Origin: Ignavibacteriaceae bacterium
GTDB taxonomy: Bacteria; Bacteroidota; Ignavibacteria; Ignavibacteriales; Ignavibacteriaceae
NCBI GenBank assembly: GCA_019912505.1
Contig: JAIOIM010000149.1
Span: 1 to 5,631, forward strand
Direction of reading: 5' to 3'
DNA: 5,631 nucleotides
Part shown: positions 1-5,178 of the stretch, in pieces
How the letters are laid out: each line of letters opens with the position of its first letter
Numbering within the stretch: the stretch's first letter is position 1
Notes under the pieces: generated by a model
What the model was told of the DNA's origin: nothing
Database searches by the model: none
What the model saw: the letters and a program-made list of their open reading frames with translations, nothing else
Position numbers and translations under genes: made by a program

Positions 1-74
1 ATGTTATAAGGATTCATACCGATCCGGTCAGAGACTGGTAGACTGCGCGGAGGTATAATTCAGTGTTGGACTAA

Positions 75-179
75 GCCGCGCCCACACTTTGTTTCGGCAG
101 GAAAGCGTACAACGACTTAATACAATTACCTTTGCTTGAGGACGAACAAGTAAAGGATAAAGAAATTGAAGAATGTTAG
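75..179 (+). pseudogene. Possible C-terminal remnant of a decayed gene
   Basis: This frame is open for 34 codons after a TAA at 72-74 and ends with TAG at 177-179. It has no ATG; TTG at 132 is the only plausible in-frame start and would give about 15 residues. The last part is rich in Glu, Asp and Lys, as real C-termini often are. Another forward frame is open from 10 to the TAA at 118-120, so a frameshifted gene entering from the left edge is possible. No family is recognisable, and chance openness in so short a stretch is a serious alternative. Confidence 0.15.
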
Positions 180-255
180 AATTTGAATTAAAACAAACCT
201 TTCTTTTTGCGAATGTAAAAAGTAGCAGGAAATCTTTAAAATAAAATTTACTACG

Positions 256-284
256 GTGTTGTCTCGGTTTTATCAGGATAACAC
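256..284 (+). terminator. Hairpin, possible weak terminator
   Basis: GTGTTGTCT (256-264) pairs with GGATAACAC (276-284) in a 9-base stem with two G-T pairs and an 11-base loop. A short T run (288-290) follows after GTC. It lies between the possible gene remnant on the left and the vapBC promoter region, so it could end transcription entering from the left. The T tract is poor, so this may be only a chance hairpin. Confidence 0.25.
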
Positions 285-325
285 GTCTTTAGCTACAATC
301 ATCAATATGCGGAAAAAATAAATTA

Positions 326-352
326 TGTGCATATTTGCATCTATTGTACACA
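326..352 (+). promoter_or_regulatory. Putative vapBC promoter and operator
   Basis: CATATTTG (330-337) matches the Bacteroidetes -7 box TAnnTTTG at 7 of 8 positions and lies 32 bases before the vapB ATG; no clear -33 TTTG is seen. It is bracketed by two half-site-like words, TGTGCA (326-331) and TGTACA (345-350), whose start points are 19 bases apart, near two helical turns, on the same DNA face. The outer TGTG/CACA ends (326-329, 349-352) are inverted. VapB-VapC complexes of this family usually repress their own promoter through such symmetric sites, so autoregulation is the likely role. This is inference from position and symmetry. Confidence 0.35.
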
Positions 353-369
353 AAGGAATTTGAGAGAAA

Positions 370-564
370 ATGAGAACGAATATTGTAATTGATGATAAAC
401 TCATGTCAGTTGCTCTTAGGGCTTCAGGGTTGAAGACTAAAAAAGAAGTTGTTGAAGAAGGATTGAGATTATTAGTAAAAGTTAAGAATCAGAGCAAGCT
501 AAAGAAATTGCGCGGAAAATTGAAGTGGGAAGGTAATTTGGAAGAAATGAGATTGGATAAATGA
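370..564 (+). CDS. vapB: VapB-type antitoxin
   Basis: This 64-residue protein is the antitoxin of a type II toxin-antitoxin pair: it should bind and neutralise the VapC ribonuclease encoded next to it and, with it, repress their promoter. It fits the short VapB family (PF09957-like, formerly DUF2191) from end to end. The N-terminal strand RTNIVIDD (2-9) is a ribbon-helix-helix DNA-binding start. The signature SGLKTKKEVVEEGLRLLV follows at 19-36, and the C-terminus has the toxin-binding pattern LRGKLKWEGNLEEMR (47-61). Length is normal for the family. The ATG at 370 is the only start that gives the full domain. An AAAGGA at 352-357 is a rather distant ribosome site, and GAGAG lies closer. Its TGA overlaps the vapC ATG (ATGA, 561-564), so the two are translationally coupled. 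Confidence 0.93.
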   Translation: MRTNIVIDDKLMSVALRASGLKTKKEVVEEGLRLLVKVKNQSKLKKLRGKLKWEGNLEEMRLDK

Positions 565-965
565 TTCTTGTAGATTCTTCAGTATTAATTGACTACCTCA
601 ATGGTAAAGAAAATTGGCAGGTAGAGAAACTTGATGCGATATTAGGAAAAGAGATTGTCGTAATTGGAGATTACATTTTGTTGGAAGTTTTACAAGGGTT
701 TAAAAACGACAAAGATTTTGAAGCCGCAAAAAATGTCCTTAATATTTTCCCTTGTTTTAATATGCTTGGGGAGGAAATAGCGATTGAATGTGTAAATAAT
801 TATCTAATTCTTAGAAAAAAGGGAATAAGTATTCGTAAGACAATTGATGTTATAATTAGTACATTTTGTATCATTAATGATATTCAGCTGCTGCATAATG
901 ATAAAGGTTTTTTCCCATTTGAAAAACATTTAGGATTACAATCAGTATCTCTTAAAAGCAGCTAA
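561..965 (+). CDS. vapC: VapC-type PIN-domain toxin ribonuclease
   Basis: This 134-residue protein is a single PIN domain, the toxin of the VapBC pair. Family members are Mg2+-dependent endoribonucleases that cut tRNA or rRNA and stop translation when free of antitoxin. All four acidic positions expected for the metal site are present: Asp5 in ILVDSS, Glu42 in LLEVLQG, Asp96 in TIDVIIS and Asp114 in LHNDKGF, so the enzyme is probably active. The second residue of the usual N-D-x-D-F end motif is kept, but the next Asp is replaced by Gly (NDKGF). Length is typical. Its start overlaps the vapB stop by four bases, with only a weak GGA just before the ATG. Its TAA is inside the left arm of the inverted repeat at 961-1006. 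The RNA target cannot be told from sequence. Confidence 0.92.
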   Translation: MILVDSSVLIDYLNGKENWQVEKLDAILGKEIVVIGDYILLEVLQGFKNDKDFEAAKNVLNIFPCFNMLGEEIAIECVNNYLILRKKGISIRKTIDVIISTFCIINDIQLLHNDKGFFPFEKHLGLQSVSLKSS

Positions 966-1006
966 CCCACGCCTGCTAATTATCCACCACCAGGCTTGTA
1001 GTTAGC
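961..1006 (+). repeat. Nested inverted repeat after vapC, attC-like or terminator hairpin
   Basis: Two pairs of arms are nested. The outer pair is GCTAAC (961-966) with GTTAGC (1001-1006). The inner pair is GCCTG (971-975) with CAGGC (991-995). Spacers are 4 and 5 bases and the loop is 15 bases. Two further pairs form in the spacers, with A1000 bulged. The order AAC first, GTT last, with separate inner arms, is the layout of integron attC sites (R''-L''-L'-R'). Against this, the site is 46 bases, shorter than known attC sites, and it departs from the core consensus: AGCTAAC fits RYYYAAC at 6 of 7 positions and GTTAGCA fits GTTRRRY at 5 of 7. No T tract follows, so it is a poor Rho-independent terminator. 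Confidence 0.5.
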
Positions 1007-1015
1007 ATTACAAAT

Positions 1016-1048
1016 ATTGCGCTTTAACGAGGTTTAAAGGGAAGCAAT
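1016..1048. repeat. Second nested hairpin between convergent genes
   Basis: ATTGC (1016-1020) pairs with GCAAT (1044-1048), and inside it CTTTAA (1022-1027) pairs with TTAAAG (1034-1039). One extra C-G pair can form if a T is bulged. No T run follows on either strand, so it is not a classic terminator. It sits ten bases after the repeat at 961-1006 and again shows outer and inner arms. It could help end transcription from either side or be chance symmetry in AT-rich DNA. Confidence 0.35.
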
Positions 1049-1130
1049 TTGCTGTCACCACAAATCGAAATTAAAATTTCATTAATCAACAAATATCTTA
1101 CTAACAAAGCAAAAGATGATGAGTTAATAA

Positions 1131-1640
1131 TTATTTAAACTCAAGTTCAATCTTTCCGCTTGTTATTTCAACACTGTCGGTAAAGCTGTCGTTATATGCT
1201 TTGAAGTGAAAATCGGCATTTAGCCCCTGATCATTTACACGAGATATTGTCATCCTGCTGTAATCTAAATAATAGACTTTAAATACATTGTCATTACCGG
1301 CTTTTGCTTTTAAGGTGTAGTCGGCTTTTACTGCATAAACGTAACCGGGCTCGTCCTCGCCAATAGCATAACCCACCGGCTGGCTTATATTAATTAATCT
1401 AAAATTTATTTCAGTTGACGAATAAGTTGGGTTATCGGTAAGAATCTTAACAGCTTTAATATATGTTGTATTATTTTTTTTGCTGACTGAAATGATGTCG
1501 GAATACCAACTCGTGCCGTTTAATTCTCCCCGGATATAACCATAAACTTTTATGTCCGTTTGTGCAGGTTGAGTAGATTCATTTTTAGAACAGCCCGCGA
1601 ATAGCATTATTGAGAAGAATAATAAAAAGTATTTGTACAT
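1131..1640 (-). CDS. Small secreted lipoprotein, DUF6252-like
   Basis: This 169-residue protein starts with a lipoprotein signal peptide: Lys3, a hydrophobic stretch (5-14) and the lipobox LFAGC with the acylated Cys17. The mature protein should be anchored to a membrane facing the periplasm or the surface. After a polar linker (18-30), it reads as a single beta-rich domain: YGYIRGELNGTSW (33-45), a strand ending INFRLINIS, the turn PVGYAIG near 88-94, and a C-terminal strand pair ending SVEITSGKIELEF. The N-G-x-x-W opening, the central P-x-G-Y element and the closing ITSG pattern resemble DUF6252-type lipoproteins of Bacteroidota; that match is from memory and moderate. The function is unknown. 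A weak GGAAA lies about five bases before the ATG. It is transcribed toward vapC and away from the isocitrate dehydrogenase gene. Confidence 0.85.
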   Translation of the reverse strand: MYKYFLLFFSIMLFAGCSKNESTQPAQTDIKVYGYIRGELNGTSWYSDIISVSKKNNTTYIKAVKILTDNPTYSSTEINFRLINISQPVGYAIGEDEPGYVYAVKADYTLKAKAGNDNVFKVYYLDYSRMTISRVNDQGLNADFHFKAYNDSFTDSVEITSGKIELEFK

Positions 1641-1699
1641 TAATTTTCCGTTGCATTTTTGGTTTGTAAAGTTAGAAGCTTATTTTATCAAATAAAATT

Positions 1700-1707
1700 C
1701 AAATATA
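1700..1707 (-). promoter_or_regulatory. Putative -7 box of the lipoprotein promoter
   Basis: On the minus strand these bases read TATATTTG, a full match to the Bacteroidetes -7 consensus TAnnTTTG. The box lies 59 bases before the ATG at 1640, which would give a leader of roughly 50 bases. No convincing -33 TTTG is found at the usual distance, only AT-rich DNA. Confidence 0.45.
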
Positions 1708-1824
1708 TGCCAAAAAGAAAAAAATATTTATAAATAGATAAAATTAATCAAACAGAATTAATGGAAGCCTTGAATTTGTAATGCAGTTTTAAACAAATAA
1801 TTGTACATCTGCATTTAAAATAAG

Positions 1825-1852
1825 GCAGGGTAACTTTTTTAACCCCGCTTTT
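1825..1852 (+). terminator. Orphan Rho-independent terminator-like hairpin
   Basis: GCAGGGT (1825-1831) pairs with ACCCCGC (1842-1848) with one A-C mismatch. The stem can be extended by two A-T pairs if A1841 is bulged. TTTT follows directly (1849-1852). This is a good terminator shape on the plus strand, yet no plus-strand gene precedes it between 966 and here. It may end a small RNA, stop read-through from vapBC, or insulate the operon promoter 30 bases downstream. Confidence 0.45.
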
Positions 1853-1880
1853 ATGATCTCTTATTGTTCCCATATTTAAG

Positions 1881-1888
1881 TATATTTG
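1881..1888 (+). promoter_or_regulatory. Putative -7 box of the icd operon promoter
   Basis: TATATTTG fits TAnnTTTG at every fixed position and lies 41 bases before the GTG start, giving a leader of about 35 bases. TTG at 1864-1866 could be the upstream element, but the 14-base spacing is shorter than usual. The box lies just after the terminator-like hairpin. Confidence 0.5.
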
Positions 1889-1929
1889 CACACCTTTTTT
1901 TTATCCATAAAATTTTTAGGAGATTTTGA

Positions 1930-2955
1930 GTGAAGCATAGGCTAACACTTATTCCGGGTGATGGTATTGGCCCGGAAATAACAAAAGCCGTTACCAAAAT
2001 ATTAGAACATAGCGGCGTTGAAATAGAATGGGAAGTAGTTGAAGCCGGTTTAACTGCCTTTGAAAAATATCACGATCCGCTGCCGCAAAATGTTTTAGAT
2101 TCAATTGACGCAAACAAGGTTGGGCTTAAAGGTCCCCTTACAACTCCAATCGGACGTAGTTTCAGAAGCGTAAACGTTGCCATTCGAAAAGAGTTTGAGC
2201 TTTTTGTAAATCAGAGACCGGCAAAAACATTTAAAGGAATTCCCACCCTTTATTTTTCTGATAGCGATTTAATAATTTTTAGAGAAAACCTTGAAGAGTT
2301 TTACTCCGGCATAGAGCATTATATCGACAGTAGCCGAACGGCAGCCGAAACTATTGGCATCATTACAAAACGCGGCTCGGAGAGAATTATAAAATTTGCT
2401 TTTGAATATGCAAGGAAACATAAAAGGAAAAAACTTACACTGGTTCACAAGGCAAACATTTTAAAATTTACAGGCGGTTTATTTCTTGATGTTGGCGTAG
2501 AAGTTGCAAAAGATTATCCCGATATTCAATTCGATGATAAAATTGTTGATAACATGGCGATGCAAATGGTAATGGACCCGCATCAGTTTGATTGTATAGT
2601 TACTACAAATTTATTCGGCGATATTCTTTCCGATCTCGCTTCAGGGTTAGTGGGCGGGCTTGGAATGGCTCCCGGCGCAAACATCGGCAAAGATGTTGCA
2701 ATATTTGAAGCGGTTCACGGTTCAGCCCCGGATATTGCAGGTATGAACATTGCAAACCCATCGGCATTACTTTTAGCCGCTGTTATGATGCTCGACTATC
2801 TTGAAGAAGCGGAAGCCGCGAAGCGGATTGAAAAGGCACTTGCCTCATTGATTGAAAAAGGAGATTCTGTTACAAAGGATATAAATAAAACAAAGTATAT
2901 CGGCACAAACGAATTTGCCGATGCAGTATGTAAAGAAATGGACAAGCGGCAGTGA
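1930..2955 (+). CDS. icd: NAD-type isocitrate dehydrogenase
   Basis: This 341-residue cytoplasmic enzyme should oxidatively decarboxylate isocitrate to 2-oxoglutarate in the TCA cycle. It belongs to the isocitrate/isopropylmalate dehydrogenase family, with the opening IPGDGIGPE (8-16). Isocitrate-type binding is shown by S80-V-N82 followed by Arg86 and Arg96, and by FRENLEEFYSGIEH (117-130) with Arg118 and catalytic Tyr125. Lys173, in VHKANIL, and the metal-binding Asp207, Asp231 and Asp235 are present. The cofactor loop HGSAPDIAG (263-271) has Asp268-Ile269, where NADP enzymes have Lys-Tyr, so NAD+ is the likely acceptor. Isopropylmalate dehydrogenase shares this loop but lacks the S-x-N signature; homoisocitrate dehydrogenase is a weaker alternative. 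The GTG start follows AGGAGA (1918-1923) at six bases, the best ribosome site in the window. Its TGA overlaps the next GTG. Confidence 0.9.
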   Translation: MKHRLTLIPGDGIGPEITKAVTKILEHSGVEIEWEVVEAGLTAFEKYHDPLPQNVLDSIDANKVGLKGPLTTPIGRSFRSVNVAIRKEFELFVNQRPAKTFKGIPTLYFSDSDLIIFRENLEEFYSGIEHYIDSSRTAAETIGIITKRGSERIIKFAFEYARKHKRKKLTLVHKANILKFTGGLFLDVGVEVAKDYPDIQFDDKIVDNMAMQMVMDPHQFDCIVTTNLFGDILSDLASGLVGGLGMAPGANIGKDVAIFEAVHGSAPDIAGMNIANPSALLLAAVMMLDYLEEAEAAKRIEKALASLIEKGDSVTKDINKTKYIGTNEFADAVCKEMDKRQ

Positions 2956-4175
2956 AAAATAAATCGGCGTTATCGCTAATATTTCTTACTGTCTTTATCG
3001 ACTTACTCGGATTCGGAATTCTTATTCCGATACTTCCGACATTTGCTACAAAAATTCTTCATGTTGATGAAACAGCTATTGGAATTGCAATCGCAATTTA
3101 TTCACTCGTTCAATTTTTCTTTAATCCTCTGTTTGGTAAACTATCGGACAAATATGGACGTAAACCCTTAATAGTAGTAAGCCTGTTGCTTAATGCCGCC
3201 GGTTATTTGATTTTTGCATTTACATCATCCTTTTTAGTTTTGTTAATATCACGAGTAGTCGGTGGAATAGGCGGAAGCTCAATTGGTGTTGCGCAAGCTT
3301 ATATTGCTGATGTAACAACAAGAGAAAACCGTTCTAAAGGAATGGGATTAATCGGTGCTGCATTTGGGCTTGGTTTTGTATTTGGACCAATGATAGGCGG
3401 TATGTTATCAAAATACGGTTACATGGTTACAGGCTTTGCCAGCGGCGGGTTTTCGTTTATCGCTTTTATTCTAACACTTATATTGCTTCCGGAGTCATTA
3501 AAGAATAAAAATAAAGAAGTAATAAAAAGAAAACTTATTGATGTAAAAAGTTTTGTAAAAGTTTTTCAAAAACCTAAGCTTGCAATTTTGGTTCTATTGT
3601 TTTTTATACTTACGTTTTCTGTTGCCAATATCTATGGCACGTTCGCGCTTTTGGGGTATAAAATTTACGGTTTTACCGATATGCAGAACGGTTACATGTT
3701 CGGCATTATGGGGTTGGTGGGAGCTTTGGTTCAGGGCGGGCTTATTCATGTAATATCTAAATACATTAACGATAGACGACTGATTATAATCAGTTCATTT
3801 TTGATGATTATTGGTCTCGCATCACTACCTTACGGTGAAACCTTTCTCGGACTCGCATTAATAGTTATTGTATTGTCAATCGGTACCGGTATTCTGCAGC
3901 CTATTCTATTAAGTATGATTTCAAAAGTATCTTCTGAATCTGAGCAGGGGGTTACGCTTAGTATCAATCAATCAATGTCCGCTTTTGCGCGAGTGCTTGG
4001 TCCGCTATGGGGCGGATTTGCTTTTGAATACTTCGGATACCCGTTTCCTTTTTTAACCGGTGCATTTTCTACTTTAATAATATTTTTGATTGCAATATTT
4101 TATCTTCCCAAAATTCTTAACAGGGGAGATGGAAACAATGTACACGAACTTAATAATGTTATAAAAATTAATTAG
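2952..4175 (+). CDS. MFS transporter, TetA-like DHA1 group
   Basis: This 407-residue inner-membrane protein has about twelve predicted hydrophobic helices in two halves, separated by a basic cytoplasmic loop (about 182-210). It should be a proton-coupled efflux carrier. Helix 1 carries DLLGFGILIPILP (17-29), typical of TetA-like drug/H+ antiporters. The loop between helices 2 and 3 holds the MFS motif GKLSDKYGRK (62-71). Arg101, in ISRVVGG, fits the helix-4 motif, and GFVFGPMIGG (141-150) fits the antiporter motif of helix 5. The second half has only a degenerate copy of the loop motif (SKYINDRR, 269-276), as is usual. Substrate is unknown; tetracycline resistance should not be assumed. The GTG start overlaps the icd stop (GTGA, 2952-2955), with no strong ribosome site, which suggests translational coupling. 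Confidence 0.9.
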   Translation: MKNKSALSLIFLTVFIDLLGFGILIPILPTFATKILHVDETAIGIAIAIYSLVQFFFNPLFGKLSDKYGRKPLIVVSLLLNAAGYLIFAFTSSFLVLLISRVVGGIGGSSIGVAQAYIADVTTRENRSKGMGLIGAAFGLGFVFGPMIGGMLSKYGYMVTGFASGGFSFIAFILTLILLPESLKNKNKEVIKRKLIDVKSFVKVFQKPKLAILVLLFFILTFSVANIYGTFALLGYKIYGFTDMQNGYMFGIMGLVGALVQGGLIHVISKYINDRRLIIISSFLMIIGLASLPYGETFLGLALIVIVLSIGTGILQPILLSMISKVSSESEQGVTLSINQSMSAFARVLGPLWGGFAFEYFGYPFPFLTGAFSTLIIFLIAIFYLPKILNRGDGNNVHELNNVIKIN

Positions 4176-4180
4176 CTGCT

Positions 4181-5170
4181 ATGTTTAAAGTTGGAAAAAT
4201 TGAAATAGAAAAAGCTATTCTTCTTGCCCCAATGGAGGATATAACCGATGTATCTTTCCGTTTAGTTTGTAAAGAACTTGGCGCTGATGTCGTTTACACA
4301 GAGTTTGTTAACACAGAAGGATTAATTCGGTCATCAGAAAAAACGCATAAAAAGCTGCTAATAGTAAAAGAAGAAAGACCTGTCGGTATCCAAATATACG
4401 GCGCCAACATTGAATCGATGGTTGGCGGTGCAAAAATTGCCGAAGTTGAACAACCTGATTTGATTGATATTAACGCAGGCTGCTGGGTAAAAAATGTTGT
4501 CGGTTGCGGTGCGGGTTCAGCGTTGTTAAAAGATCCGCCCTACATGCAAAAAATGGTTGAGGAAGTTGTAAAATCGATTTCCGTTCCAGTTACAGTTAAA
4601 ACAAGAATTGGCTGGGATGATGAAAGCATAATGATTCTTGATGTAGCAAAACGAATGGAAGATGCAGGAGCAAGAGGTATAACTATCCACTGCCGCACAC
4701 GAAAAGCCGGACATTCCGGCGAAGCTGATTGGAGTTGGATACCGAAAATAAAAGATGTTGTCAGCATCCCCGTAGCTCTTAACGGCGGTGTAATGACGGC
4801 ACCTGATGTAAAAAGAGCTTTTGATGAGACCGGTGCTGATGCTGTAATGATAGCGCGCGGTGCAATAGGAAATCCATGGATATTTGATGAAGCGAAAGAG
4901 TTGATGAGTAACGGTTTTATTTCGGGTCGTGTCGATGAAGAAAAGCGTATTAAAACCTGCCTTCGTCATTTATTTCTTGCAATAAAAGTAAAAGGTGAAA
5001 AAAGATCGGTATTAGAACATCGCAAATTTTATTCGGGGTATTTGAAAGGGATGTACAATGCTTCCAAAACCAGACAGGCAATGATGACTTTTATAGAATA
5101 CGCACCAATTGAAGATTATTTACTGAACTATCTTGAAGAACTTAAAAATCATAAACTAATAGCCGAATAA
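4181..5170 (+). CDS. dusB: tRNA-dihydrouridine synthase, DusB type
   Basis: This 329-residue flavoenzyme should reduce specific uridines of tRNA to dihydrouridine, using FMN and NADPH in the cytoplasm. The TIM-barrel part has LAPMEDITD (15-23) at the FMN site, GIQIYG (69-74), the substrate loop DINAGC with catalytic Cys101, Lys140 in VTVKTRIGW, His170 in IHCRTR, Asn201 in LNGGV and the phosphate-binding MIARGAIGNPW (223-233). The helical tRNA-binding part follows (about 245-320). Length is normal for DusB. Cys101 is followed by Trp, where many family members have Pro (GCPV); all other site residues look intact. It starts five bases after the MFS stop without a recognisable Shine-Dalgarno sequence, so it is probably read from the same transcript. 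DusB is chosen over other Dus types from overall pattern and length. Confidence 0.92.
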   Translation: MFKVGKIEIEKAILLAPMEDITDVSFRLVCKELGADVVYTEFVNTEGLIRSSEKTHKKLLIVKEERPVGIQIYGANIESMVGGAKIAEVEQPDLIDINAGCWVKNVVGCGAGSALLKDPPYMQKMVEEVVKSISVPVTVKTRIGWDDESIMILDVAKRMEDAGARGITIHCRTRKAGHSGEADWSWIPKIKDVVSIPVALNGGVMTAPDVKRAFDETGADAVMIARGAIGNPWIFDEAKELMSNGFISGRVDEEKRIKTCLRHLFLAIKVKGEKRSVLEHRKFYSGYLKGMYNASKTRQAMMTFIEYAPIEDYLLNYLEELKNHKLIAE

Positions 5171-5178
5171 ATTATTTT

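Larger units (their letters stand above)
1..369. other. Intergenic stretch with GC-rich patch and hairpins, no confident gene
   Basis: No convincing complete gene is visible here. Positions 1-120 are about 48% GC, while 121-180 fall to about 32%, so there is a composition step near 115-120. A 6-base inverted repeat, GCGCGG (45-50) with CCGCGC (76-81), and a small hairpin (24-29 with 33-38, one G-T pair) lie in the GC-rich part. A hairpin at 129-137/148-156 and another at 256-264/276-284 follow. One forward frame is open from 75 to a TAG at 177-179 without an ATG; its end reads like a charged C-terminus (LEDEQVKDKEIEEC) and could be the tail of a decayed gene. I do not recognise the GC-rich patch as any known RNA or insertion-sequence end. 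Confidence 0.5.
1641..1929. other. Divergent intergenic region
   Basis: This 289-base AT-rich region separates the minus-strand lipoprotein gene from the plus-strand operon. It holds a TATATTTG box on each strand (1700-1707 minus, 1881-1888 plus) and a terminator-like hairpin at 1825-1848. I found no ORF worth reporting. The only plus-strand ATG with any context (1761) opens a six-codon frame. Confidence 0.6.

Noticed and set aside
107..181. GTACAAC and GTTAGAA flanking a hairpin at 129-156, considered as another attC site
   Set aside because: The outer arms are not complementary and the spacers (15 and 18 bases) are too long.
203..222. CTTTTT/AAAAAG inverted repeat with an 8-base loop
   Set aside because: A purely A-T stem with one G-C pair in AT-rich DNA is expected by chance.
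256..284. Hairpin with GTT and AAC arms considered as an attC site
   Set aside because: The order is GTT then AAC, opposite to attC on either strand, and there is no separate inner arm pair.
1067..1080. GAAATT/AATTTC palindrome
   Set aside because: The two-base loop and AT-rich arms make it a likely chance symmetry, and no gene start or stop is close.
4526..4969. Open minus-strand frame of 147 codons opposite the Dus gene, with a shorter one in another frame
   Set aside because: It lies wholly inside a strongly recognisable gene; its product is Cys-, Tyr- and Ser-rich with no family resemblance, as expected of a shadow frame.
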